This document shows, in pieces, positions 1-7,427 of a stretch of DNA of 64,000 nt. A program made the translations under genes and the position numbers. How positions within the stretch are numbered: the stretch's first letter is position 1; the number at the start of each line of letters is the position of its first letter. The notes under the pieces were generated by a model, which saw nothing but the letters and a program-made list of their open reading frames with translations, had not been told where the DNA came from and searched no databases. The DNA comes from Helicobacter kayseriensis. Its GTDB lineage: Bacteria; Campylobacterota; Campylobacteria; Campylobacterales; Helicobacteraceae. The stretch is from contig NZ_JAJTNB010000003.1 of assembly GCF_021300655.1 (NCBI RefSeq), forward strand, positions 124,001 through 188,000, read 5' to 3'.

Positions 1-151
1 GAGAAGTTTTTGTTGAGGGTGGGATAGACTTATCTACTTTTTGCTGAGGTTCTTGAGCGTTAGCCTGAGTTGTTTCAGTTGTTTCAGCATTTGCATAGCC
101 AAAGGCGCCAAGTGCAACCAATGTTGCCAAAGAGTTTTTTAAAGTTTTCAT
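1..151 (-). CDS. Secreted protein, N-terminal fragment (cut by window edge)
   Basis: Reading leftward from the ATG at 149-151 gives a 50-residue open N-terminus that runs off the window. It begins MKTLKNSL and has a classical Sec signal peptide with a likely cut after ANA (residues 20-22). The mature part is rich in Thr, Gln and Pro, as in a flexible periplasmic linker. An AGGAGAAA ribosome site lies directly upstream. It is the fourth gene of the PilM-PilN-PilO-like series, 71 bases after the PilO-like stop, a position usually held by PilP or the PilQ secretin. The fragment is too short to decide between these and an unrelated periplasmic partner. Confidence 0.75.
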   Translation of the reverse strand, partial: MKTLKNSLATLVALGAFGYANAETTETTQANAQEPQQKVDKSIPPSTKTS

Positions 152-222
152 TTTTCTCCTTTTTGTGTTTGCTTTAAATGCCTAGGAATGCTAGCACAAA
201 ATTGAAGTAAAAAGAAAAAAAC

Positions 223-774
223 TCAATCTCGTGAGGCGTTTTTGGTAAGTCTATAAATTTTCAGAAAAAGTTCTATTTTGAGTGAATTGGTGAGAGGGTC
301 TTCTTTTTGTATGTTTAGGGGTAAGATAAAAGAGGCGTTGGGCATAGTTTCTTTGATTTTATCGATAAAATCAAAGATCGCTTTTGATCCATTGCTTGTG
401 CCCTTGATTTTGAAATGTGTTTGAAGAAACGAATCTGTTGTTTGAGTTTTGACTTTTTCTACTGTGACAGAAGAGAAAAAATCCTGTGCAATAACTTGGA
501 TTTTGGCCTCATCGGTTTTTGTTTCTAAAGATGCTAGAGATTTGTGGTTGTTTTTTTGAGATTCGCTGATGTGGTTACGAATTTGTGCGTTTTCTTCTTT
601 GAGTTTGATTTCATAATATTGTTGCTGCTTAAATGCATTGCGCTTGTCTTGAAAATCCACGATTTTTGGGACAATGATGAGAGAGATACTATAGAAGCAA
701 AAGATGGCAAAAAGAGAGATAAAAACAATATTTTTGACGATTAATTCGGCAAGTTCTTCTTTTTTGTTGATCAT
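223..774 (-). CDS. PilO-like inner-membrane protein
   Basis: This 183-residue protein has one transmembrane segment (about residues 14-34), a charged coiled coil (about 35-75) and a C-terminal periplasmic domain of about 100 residues. That is the plan of PilO and GspM/EpsM-type proteins of type IV pilus and type II secretion platforms. No sequence signature makes this certain; the call rests on architecture and on position after PilM- and PilN-like genes. Its start overlaps the upstream stop by 4 bases, so translation is probably coupled. The operon has a sigma54-type promoter, which fits a flagellar-motor accessory better than a pilus. Confidence 0.7.
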   Translation of the reverse strand: MINKKEELAELIVKNIVFISLFAIFCFYSISLIIVPKIVDFQDKRNAFKQQQYYEIKLKEENAQIRNHISESQKNNHKSLASLETKTDEAKIQVIAQDFFSSVTVEKVKTQTTDSFLQTHFKIKGTSNGSKAIFDFIDKIKETMPNASFILPLNIQKEDPLTNSLKIELFLKIYRLTKNASRD

Positions 775-1289
775 TGCTGTGCCTTTATTGGGATGATTTT
801 GCTGACAGAGACAAAGTTATACCAGCCACTTGGAAGAACAAAAAAATCTACTCTGCTTTCTGAAAAAATTGCTTTCAGTGGCGTTCCTAGGAGGAAAATA
901 TAGAGTTCTTTGGAGGGTGTAATCCCTTTGAGTGTGAGCATGTCATCTGTGAGGGCAATTGAGTTAATTGTGATTTGATCAGGAATAAGATCAAAAAGAT
1001 TTTTAGTTGCATTGATGAGTGAAATATTTTGTTGGTTGATGTTTTTGAGCATCTCAAGTTGAGAATTTAAAAAATCAAGCTCTTGGTTGAGTGTGCTTTG
1101 GATGTTTTGCTGATGTTTGATGTTTTGTTCAAAATCTTGCGAATAGCGCTCAAAGCTTTTTGATTGAATCTCAAGAAGAGTCCAAAATCCAATAATGACT
1201 AAAGTGGAGGCTATGAAGCACAATAGCCAAGAGGCAGTCGTTGATGAAATCAAGGATTTTTTATTGGGAGTGATGAAGCTAAGTCTCAT
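771..1289 (-). CDS. PilN-like inner-membrane protein
   Basis: This 172-residue protein has a short cytoplasmic N-terminus, one transmembrane helix (about residues 19-41), a long Gln/Asn-rich coiled coil (about 45-90) and a small periplasmic domain, the plan of PilN/GspL-C proteins. In known PilN the cytoplasmic N-terminus docks onto PilM, and here a PilM-like gene lies directly upstream with a 4-base overlap. It probably forms a heterodimer with the PilO-like product of the next gene. Family assignment is by architecture and context. Confidence 0.7.
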   Translation of the reverse strand: MRLSFITPNKKSLISSTTASWLLCFIASTLVIIGFWTLLEIQSKSFERYSQDFEQNIKHQQNIQSTLNQELDFLNSQLEMLKNINQQNISLINATKNLFDLIPDQITINSIALTDDMLTLKGITPSKELYIFLLGTPLKAIFSESRVDFFVLPSGWYNFVSVSKIIPIKAQQ

Positions 1290-2233
1290 AATGCATTCCT
1301 TTGATATTCTTCAAACATAAGCGATGCAACTGCCTCTGATGGGGAAAAGGGCACAATATGCATATCAATCATTAGAGTTTCTTGAATGTATTTGAAAGCA
1401 TCTGGACTGATTCCATAAGTGTCTAAAAAGACGATTTCGTTGATAAAAGAACTTTTGTGATTTTGGTAGTAATGATGGATTGTTTCTTCTAAAATTTGTG
1501 CAATATGTGTGGCTCGCACAAAGTCATTGAGCTCTTCTGCTTTTTCTTGATGCTCCTCATCTTCTTCAGTTTCTGCCTTAAAGCCATCCAAATCTAGCGT
1601 GTCAATATCTTGATCAAGATTTTCTAATAGATGATCAAGTGATGAAATTGTCTCTTGATTGGATTGTGAATCTAGCGCCATTTCTTCATCGTGAAGATGG
1701 AAAGTTTTTCCGTAGTGGATTTGTTGATGATCGCAAATTGCAAGGGAGAGTGTTTCTTTTTCTTGGATGATGTAGAGGGCAAACTTTTCATTTTTTCTTG
1801 CTTGTAGAAAAATAAAAACAAATGGAGAAAATAGAGAATCAAGAGGCCCAATATCTTCATATTGCTTTGCAATCTCTGCACAATCTCTTTTGTTGATATA
1901 AGCACTCCATGTTTGAAAAGGAATGAAAAGATTTTGTTGAATGCTGAGTTCGTATTGGATGAAACTTTGGGGATCTATAGAGGGAATTGCTCCTTGATTT
2001 TGTGTCTTGCTCATCATTCCAATATAGGTCAATGGATATTTTTTTTTGAAAAAGTAAATCAATTTGAGTGTTTCCATCGCAATGGTGTTGTCAATCAATT
2101 TTGTTTTTGTTTTAATGTTTTGTTTGATTTTGCCACCCTTTGTGCGCAAGATATTGACACAGCAAGTCTCTTGATCAAGATTGATTCCAATAAAAACTTT
2201 AGAATAAAAAAGTTTGGCTAGGCTGCGTAACAC
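1286..2233 (-). CDS. PilM-like cytoplasmic protein
   Basis: This 315-residue protein has no transmembrane segment. Its N-terminus (FIGINLDQET) resembles the first phosphate-binding strand of the actin-like PilM/FtsA fold, and a C-terminal segment (residues 260-305) looks like the last subdomain of that fold. An acidic low-complexity insert lies at about residues 190-230. The start is GTG at 2231-2233, with AAGGA six bases upstream. It is the first gene of a tightly overlapping operon with PilN- and PilO-like genes. A sigma54-type promoter lies 40-60 bases upstream. Divergence from classical PilM is large. Confidence 0.65.
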   Translation of the reverse strand: MLRSLAKLFYSKVFIGINLDQETCCVNILRTKGGKIKQNIKTKTKLIDNTIAMETLKLIYFFKKKYPLTYIGMMSKTQNQGAIPSIDPQSFIQYELSIQQNLFIPFQTWSAYINKRDCAEIAKQYEDIGPLDSLFSPFVFIFLQARKNEKFALYIIQEKETLSLAICDHQQIHYGKTFHLHDEEMALDSQSNQETISSLDHLLENLDQDIDTLDLDGFKAETEEDEEHQEKAEELNDFVRATHIAQILEETIHHYYQNHKSSFINEIVFLDTYGISPDAFKYIQETLMIDMHIVPFSPSEAVASLMFEEYQRNAL

Positions 2234-2270
2234 ACAATGTCCTTAATTGATTTGTTTCTGTTTTGGTATT

Positions 2271-2292
2271 TTAAGCAAGATTTATTCCACTT
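2271..2292 (-). promoter_or_regulatory. Sigma54-type promoter for the PilMNO-like operon
   Basis: Read on the minus strand, this is TGGAAT-AAATC-TTGCTT: the GG (2287-2288) and GC (2275-2276) are separated by exactly ten bases, as needed by sigma54. Transcription should start near 2264, giving a leader of about 30 bases before the GTG. The element occupies the only gap between the DUF374 stop and the PilM-like gene. It nearly matches the element upstream of flgI at 47572-47588. Confidence 0.7.
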
Positions 2293-2295
2293 GAA

Positions 2296-2946
2296 TTACA
2301 AAAGATCTTGCTCAAGATAGGTTTTAAGAATGGCTTGATTTTCTTCTATAGAGAGGTTGGAATCCAACCAGAGTGGAGGGAGCACATAATAGTCAATCAC
2401 TCCAAAAGGTTTAGGAAGCTTCATTTTGTCCCAGCTTTTGAGTTGCCAAAATTTTTTTGGCTCAACACGCAAGCCAATGATTTTTTTCTGGCTTTTGAGA
2501 GCCATAATGACTGCTCCCTTGGCAACAGAATGATAAGGACCTTTAGGGCCATCTGGAGTAAGTCCAATATTCCAGCCATTTTTGAGTTTATTGAGGGCAT
2601 CAATCAGAGCCTTTGCTCCTCCTCGTGTGCTTGATCCTCTGATGCTTGTAAATCCATACATCTCATAAAGTCGTGTCGCGATTTCTCCATCTGAGTGTTC
2701 GCTGATTAGCACGCCATAGCGGAAATGTTTTAGATCTCTATGATTGAGTTTTTTGAGGATGTGGTGATAAAAAAAACCCTGCATTGGAATCTCTCCATGC
2801 CAAAAGGTTGCAATAAAAGAGTCTTGGATTGATTCTTGGGGGATATGAAAACGATGCTTGGAGGTTTTATAAACAAGCCACAAAAAAGCATATAGCACAC
2901 GAGGAGCAAGGAGAAAGAGAAGTTTTTTTTTGAGATGCTTGATCAT
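2296..2946 (-). CDS. DUF374 lysophospholipid acyltransferase-like protein
   Basis: This 216-residue protein belongs to the DUF374 branch of the LPLAT acyltransferase superfamily. It shows an N-terminal hydrophobic segment (residues 10-25), the FWHGEIP block corresponding to the superfamily histidine motif, the RGSSTRGG motif (about residues 105-112) and the TPDGPKGP motif (about 133-140). These enzymes transfer acyl groups at the inner membrane; the substrate is not known from sequence. It overlaps miaB by 4 bases, the arrangement recalled for H. pylori HP0270/HP0269. An A9 run sits in codons 5-8, near the lower limit for slippage. Confidence 0.85.
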   Translation of the reverse strand: MIKHLKKKLLFLLAPRVLYAFLWLVYKTSKHRFHIPQESIQDSFIATFWHGEIPMQGFFYHHILKKLNHRDLKHFRYGVLISEHSDGEIATRLYEMYGFTSIRGSSTRGGAKALIDALNKLKNGWNIGLTPDGPKGPYHSVAKGAVIMALKSQKKIIGLRVEPKKFWQLKSWDKMKLPKPFGVIDYYVLPPLWLDSNLSIEENQAILKTYLEQDLL

Positions 2947-4253
2947 TGAGGTAGCATTTCTCCTATGAGGCTTCCTCCATCATTGTGGGCAACTCTCACT
3001 GGCACAATAGAGCCTAATGGTAAGACATGATTGGGAATCTTGATGAGGCGATTTGTATCACTTCTTCCCTCACTCCAGACTTGAGGGGCTTCATCGCGAT
3101 AGTTTTCTATCAAAACAGAATGGATTTTCCCGATTTCTTCTTTTGATTTTTGGGCCAAAATTTCTTTGTGTCTTGATTGGAGTGTCGCAAGTCTTTTGGA
3201 TGCTTCTTCTTTGGAAATGGGATTGTGAAGTTTTTGAGCTTCAGTATGGGGACGAGGAGAGTAAATGAAACTATATAACGTATCAAATTGCACAATGTTG
3301 AGCACTTCCATAGTTTCTTGGAAATCTGCTTCTGTCTCTGTGGGAAAGGCTACGATAATATCGGTACTGATTCCAACATGAGGGACAAGCGATTTGAGTT
3401 TTTCAATTCGGTTGAGATACCATTCTTTTGTATAGCCCCTTTTCATTTCTCTTAAGACTTTTGTTGATCCGCTTTGCAGGGGGATGTGAATGCTTTTGCA
3501 GATTTTTGGATTGCGTGCAAACTCTTCTAAGAACTCATCATCCATATGGAGAGGGTGGGGAGAGGTAAATCGAATACGCTCAATGCCCTCAATAGAGGAA
3601 AGTTCTCTGAGGAGCTGTGTGAAATTAGTAGGCTTGTGCGGATTTGAGAATCGGATTCCGTAGTGATTGACATTTTGTCCGAGTAAAAGGAGCTCCTTAA
3701 CCCCTTTTTGTGCAAGTTTTTGAGCCTCATCAAGAAGCATTGTTGTAGGAATAGAGATTTCTTTCCCGCGTGTATGTGGAACAATGCAATAAGTGCACTT
3801 TTTGTCACATCCTATGGAGATATTAAGCAAGGCTTTGATATCGGGATTGGAATTTTTTGAAAATGCATAAGTGCTATCATCAAAGCTTGTATCAACTTCC
3901 ACAGCCTTGTCTTGATGGATCACTTGTGTAATTTTGCTGATATTTCTTGCTCCCAAGACAAAACTGACACTTGGAGCTTTTTTGATGATCTCTTCTCCTA
4001 GGTGGCTTGCTGTACATCCGCATACTCCAATTTTGGCCTGAGGTTTTTTGATGGCATTGAATTGTCCGATTTCAGAGAAGAGCTTTCTTTCTGGTTTTTC
4101 TCGCACAGAGCAAGTGTTGATCAAGATCAAATCTGCTTCTTTTGCATCTTGCGTGAGAGTATAGCCTTCTTTATTTTGTAGTTCTGCGATGAGGTGCTCG
4201 CTATCACGATTGTTCATCGCGCACCCCATTGTTTCGATGTAGAGTTTTTTCAT
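2943..4253 (-). CDS. miaB: tRNA-2-methylthio-N6-dimethylallyladenosine synthase MiaB
   Basis: This 436-residue radical-SAM methylthiotransferase adds the 2-methylthio group to isopentenyladenosine-37 of tRNAs. The N-terminal UPF0004 domain has cluster-binding cysteines at 11 and 48 and in the CGC pair at 78/80. The radical-SAM CxxxCxxC motif is at C149, C153 and C156. A TRAM domain ends the protein (about 370-433). ETMGCAMN and the [11 protein letters not shown] context favour MiaB over RimO, which is encoded separately at 11687. The start follows directly on the upstream stop codon. Confidence 0.95.
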   Translation of the reverse strand: MKKLYIETMGCAMNNRDSEHLIAELQNKEGYTLTQDAKEADLILINTCSVREKPERKLFSEIGQFNAIKKPQAKIGVCGCTASHLGEEIIKKAPSVSFVLGARNISKITQVIHQDKAVEVDTSFDDSTYAFSKNSNPDIKALLNISIGCDKKCTYCIVPHTRGKEISIPTTMLLDEAQKLAQKGVKELLLLGQNVNHYGIRFSNPHKPTNFTQLLRELSSIEGIERIRFTSPHPLHMDDEFLEEFARNPKICKSIHIPLQSGSTKVLREMKRGYTKEWYLNRIEKLKSLVPHVGISTDIIVAFPTETEADFQETMEVLNIVQFDTLYSFIYSPRPHTEAQKLHNPISKEEASKRLATLQSRHKEILAQKSKEEIGKIHSVLIENYRDEAPQVWSEGRSDTNRLIKIPNHVLPLGSIVPVRVAHNDGGSLIGEMLPQ

Positions 4254-4493
4254 TTAGATAATGTGGAGTTCATAGATAAATTCTTTTTCATCTAGCCCAA
4301 ATTTTGCTTCTCTTAAATGGGCACTGCGTCCATCTTTTTGGAGAGTTTCTGTAAGTTTGAGGAGATCTTTGTGGGTATTTTCATTTGAAAAATATAAAAT
4401 CTTCTCCCCATCTTTGATGAGATCTTGGATCTGCTTAAGAGTGATTTTTTCGCTTTTGTCTTGAAGGGTTTGTTTAGCGAGTTTGAAATCCAT
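4254..4493 (-). CDS. HP0268-type small nuclease-like protein
   Basis: This 79-residue soluble protein resembles H. pylori HP0268 as I recall it, including the identical C-terminal YELHII and the conserved block around HKDLLK. HP0268 has been reported as a small alpha/beta protein with nicking nuclease and RNase activity and an Smr-like fold; that is family knowledge, not visible here. It is the first gene of the operon with miaB and the DUF374 gene, the same order as in H. pylori, and its stop directly abuts the miaB start. Confidence 0.85.
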   Translation of the reverse strand: MDFKLAKQTLQDKSEKITLKQIQDLIKDGEKILYFSNENTHKDLLKLTETLQKDGRSAHLREAKFGLDEKEFIYELHII

Positions 4494-4531
4494 ATCTTTC
4501 CTTTTATTTGGCTTTTTAGAATAAAGGGCGT

Positions 4532-4537
4532 ATTATA
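4532..4537 (-). promoter_or_regulatory. -10 element for the HP0268-miaB-DUF374 operon
   Basis: A perfect minus-strand TATAAT hexamer lies 39 bases upstream of the ATG at 4493, in the 150-base gap shared with nusA. Helicobacter housekeeping promoters typically depend on the -10 hexamer without a clear -35, so this is a likely start site, near 4525. Confidence 0.6.
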
Positions 4538-4574
4538 CTCCTTTGGATATAAAAGTTTGAAACCAAAAGCTTGC

Positions 4575-4580
4575 TATAAT
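4575..4580 (+). promoter_or_regulatory. Extended -10 promoter for nusA
   Basis: TGCTATAAT, a perfect extended -10, lies 64 bases upstream of the nusA ATG. Transcription should start near 4587, leaving a leader of about 57 bases. It faces the opposed promoter at 4532-4537. Confidence 0.65.
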
Positions 4581-4643
4581 CTCAACTTAAACTCCAATCA
4601 AATAAAAATCCCAAATTTTATGATTGTTAAATGAAGGAAAGAA

Positions 4644-5765
4644 ATGGAAAAGATACTAGATATTGTAGAGCTTATTGCATATGAGAAAGGGATCGAATCG
4701 GCTCTTGTGATTGATTTGGTGAAAGAATGTTTGATCAAGATTGCTTCGGAAGAATTGAGTGATGAGGCAATTTTTGAAGCAGAGATAGATGAGAGAGAAC
4801 GCACATTAAAGTTGTTTCAAAAAATTACAATTTGCGAGAATGGTCAAGATGATTTGAATTCTATGGGGATTGATAAGGCTAGGGAGCTAAATGCTGATGT
4901 AAATGTTGGTGATGAATTAAAATATGAAATTAGCCTTGAAAATATGAGCAGAAATGCGATCAATACGCTTTTTAAGATGCTTGAGGGAAGATTGCAAAAG
5001 CTTCTTGAAGATAAGCTTTTTGAGCGCTTGAAGGCAAAGCTTGGGAAGATTGTAAGTGGGCAGGTCGTGCGAGTTGATGATGAGGGCAATACCTATATTG
5101 AGATTGAAGAAATCAGAGGGGTGATGAGTCAAAAAAACAGAATCAAGGGAGAAAACTTTAAAATCGGAGATACAGTGTCTTGTATCTTGAAACATATGCG
5201 ATTTGCAAAAGGTGGGATGCAGATTGAGCTTTCGCGAACAACGCCCAAATTCCTCATAGAGCTTTTGACTTTGGAGGTGCCAGAGATTAAAGATGGAGAA
5301 GTGACAATTGAGGGGTGTGCAAGGATTCCAGGGGATCGAGCAAAGATTGCTCTTGCAACCCAAAATCCAAAAATTGACCCCATTGGTTCAACTGTAGGGA
5401 CAAAAGGAGTAAGAATCAATGCTGTAAGCAAAGAGTTGCATGGAGAAAACATTGATTGTGTTGAGTATTGTGAGCCATTAGAGATGTTTGTGGCAAAATC
5501 TCTCTCTCCAGCAAGTGTTTTAAGTGTCAAGATCGAAGAGATTGGAGAGAAAAAGAAGGCAATTGTTACGCTTACAAGTGATCAAAAATCCAAAGCGATT
5601 GGGAAAAATGGTGTCAATATTCGTCTTGCATCGATGCTAACACAGTGTGAGATTGAGATCAAAGAGGTGGGGGTGGCTGATTTGTTTGAGCAACAGGGCA
5701 ATATAAAACCTGATGAGGGCAAAAAAGTAGGGCTAGATGCTCTAGAGTCTCTTTTTAAGGAATAA
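4644..5765 (+). CDS. nusA: Transcription termination/antitermination factor NusA
   Basis: This 373-residue protein binds RNA polymerase and nascent RNA to modulate pausing, termination and antitermination. Domain order is the N-terminal polymerase-binding domain (1-125), S1 domain (about 130-200) and two KH domains (about 225-345), with the second KH GxxG-type loop visible as IGKNG near residue 315. Like other Campylobacterota NusA it lacks the C-terminal acidic repeats of E. coli. AAGGAAAG precedes the ATG. eptA starts one base after its stop. Confidence 0.95.
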   Translation: MEKILDIVELIAYEKGIESALVIDLVKECLIKIASEELSDEAIFEAEIDERERTLKLFQKITICENGQDDLNSMGIDKARELNADVNVGDELKYEISLENMSRNAINTLFKMLEGRLQKLLEDKLFERLKAKLGKIVSGQVVRVDDEGNTYIEIEEIRGVMSQKNRIKGENFKIGDTVSCILKHMRFAKGGMQIELSRTTPKFLIELLTLEVPEIKDGEVTIEGCARIPGDRAKIALATQNPKIDPIGSTVGTKGVRINAVSKELHGENIDCVEYCEPLEMFVAKSLSPASVLSVKIEEIGEKKKAIVTLTSDQKSKAIGKNGVNIRLASMLTQCEIEIKEVGVADLFEQQGNIKPDEGKKVGLDALESLFKE

Positions 5766-5766
5766 A

Positions 5767-7413
5767 ATGGGATTTTATACAAAAAGCTTTTTATATTTGA
5801 GCGTAATTTACTGGATTTCTTATGTGTGTTCAATTTGGGGGAGAAATTTTTCGATTTCTACCTTTGTTGCGCAGTTAAGTGGTTTTTTTATTCTTGCTTT
5901 TTGTATTGCTTTGTCTTTTAAGCTCAAGAGGTTTGGGAAACTTTGTTTATATGTATGGCTGATCTTATCGACAGTGATGTTTTTTGTAGATCTTGCATGT
6001 TTGTTTATTTTTGAAACCTCTCTTACTGGGGCGATGATATTGACTTTGTGGGAGACAAATATCTCCGAATCTCTTTCATTTTTTGAGCTTTATTCTTCTC
6101 AGATTCTGAAGGCCTTGGGTGTAGGTATGGTTTGTATTGCATTGGTGCTTTGTGCTCTAAGGGTTAAGTTTAGAATCAAAACTTTATGGATCATGGGCTT
6201 TGTCATCATTGGGGGAGTTCTTGGGGTGTATGAAACTTATCTGCTCGCAAGTCGTGGAATTTCTTCCTGCCAATATCGCAATCAGCTCTTTTTTATTTCT
6301 CCATTGAGATTTGGATGCGATACTTATCTTGCTTTTAGTGATCTTAGAGATGCGCAAAAGACGCTTGCTTATTATCAAAAACTTTTAGAACAAGAAGAAA
6401 CATATTCTGTCCCCCCCCCCTTAGAGGGAATTAAAAATATTGCGTTGATTCTTGGAGAATCAACGCAAAGAAATCATATGCAAATTTATGGATACCAAAA
6501 GCCCACGACCCCACGCCTGCAATCCCTTGTAAAAAAGGGAAATTTGTTTGTTTTTTCAGATGTGGTCTCTCCGCATGCTCAAACCACGCTTTCTTTGAGA
6601 AAAATGCTCACTTTTTCCAATGTTGAAAATTCTCAAATTCCTTGGTATGAGCAGGGGAATTTGATTGGAAGTTTTAGAGGAAGTGGCTATAGGGTTGTAT
6701 GGATCTCCAATCAGTTAAATGCAACTCATGGTGGATCAACAGGGATTATTGCCTCTTTGAGTCATGAAACACATTTTGTTTCTGAGTATAAGCGTAATTT
6801 TGATGAGGTTTTTTATGATGGAAAATTACTTGAAGCATTTGATCATCTAAAGCCAATGGATTCTAAAAATCATCTTTATGTTTTTCACTTGATGGGGGCA
6901 CATGCTAGCTATGGGAAGAGGTATCCTGAAACATTTGCCTATTTTGATGATGCGACATTGGATCTTAAGAAGCGCACCATTGCTCGTTATGATAATGCTA
7001 TTTTTTATAACGATTATGTTGTGAGTGAAATTTGTGAGCGTTTTGCCAATCAAGATTCTCTTGTGCTCTATGTCCCAGATCATGGAGAGGAGGTATATGA
7101 TGCAAGGGAGTTTGCGGGACATGCTGATGATAATATGAGCCGTTTTATGGTTGAGATTCCTTTCATTGTTTATGTGTCAGATTTATTTAAAAAGAAGCAT
7201 CCCTTAATTTATCATCAAATACAACAATCTCTTAAGCGTCCCTATATGACAGATGATTTGATCCATACGCTTTTGGATATTGCAGGGATTAGGGTTAGCG
7301 GTTTTGATCCCACAAGAAGCCTTATCAGCCCGAGTTTTAATCCTACACGCAAAAGAATCGTTGGAGGGAGTGAGGGGAGGGATTATGATAAAGAGCTAAA
7401 ATCAGCTCTTTAA
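5767..7413 (+). CDS. eptA: Phosphoethanolamine transferase (EptA family), phase-variable
   Basis: This 548-residue inner-membrane enzyme transfers phosphoethanolamine from phosphatidylethanolamine to lipid A or another surface acceptor. About five transmembrane helices (residues 5-165) precede a periplasmic alkaline-phosphatase/sulfatase fold. The metal motifs LGESTQRNHMQIYGY, SPHAQTT (with the catalytic Thr) and PDHGEE followed by GHADDN are present. A run of ten C at 6411-6420 encodes the Pro-Pro-Pro near residue 217, between the membrane part and the catalytic domain. It is in frame here, so the gene is ON. One unit gained or lost would truncate the enzyme before its active site. It is probably co-transcribed with nusA. 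Confidence 0.9.
   Translation: MGFYTKSFLYLSVIYWISYVCSIWGRNFSISTFVAQLSGFFILAFCIALSFKLKRFGKLCLYVWLILSTVMFFVDLACLFIFETSLTGAMILTLWETNISESLSFFELYSSQILKALGVGMVCIALVLCALRVKFRIKTLWIMGFVIIGGVLGVYETYLLASRGISSCQYRNQLFFISPLRFGCDTYLAFSDLRDAQKTLAYYQKLLEQEETYSVPPPLEGIKNIALILGESTQRNHMQIYGYQKPTTPRLQSLVKKGNLFVFSDVVSPHAQTTLSLRKMLTFSNVENSQIPWYEQGNLIGSFRGSGYRVVWISNQLNATHGGSTGIIASLSHETHFVSEYKRNFDEVFYDGKLLEAFDHLKPMDSKNHLYVFHLMGAHASYGKRYPETFAYFDDATLDLKKRTIARYDNAIFYNDYVVSEICERFANQDSLVLYVPDHGEEVYDAREFAGHADDNMSRFMVEIPFIVYVSDLFKKKHPLIYHQIQQSLKRPYMTDDLIHTLLDIAGIRVSGFDPTRSLISPSFNPTRKRIVGGSEGRDYDKELKSAL
6411..6420 (+). repeat. C10 homopolymeric tract in eptA
   Basis: Ten consecutive C bases inside the eptA reading frame. 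Tracts this long in Helicobacter and Campylobacter commonly change length by slipped-strand mispairing. Ten bases keep the 548-residue frame open. Confidence 0.9.
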
Positions 7414-7427
7414 ATCAAGGTGCAGAG

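Noticed and set aside
1-2295. A complete type IV pilus or type II secretion locus
   Set aside because: No pilin, assembly ATPase, platform PilC/GspF or prepilin peptidase is seen, and the promoter type points to flagellar control.
2925-2935. A9 run at the start of the DUF374 gene as a phase-variation tract
   Set aside because: A/T runs of nine are common in this AT-rich DNA. There is no out-of-frame signature, and the frame is intact.
4917-5363. 148-residue minus-strand open frame inside nusA
   Set aside because: Antisense shadow of a well-conserved gene, with no ribosome site or recognisable domain.
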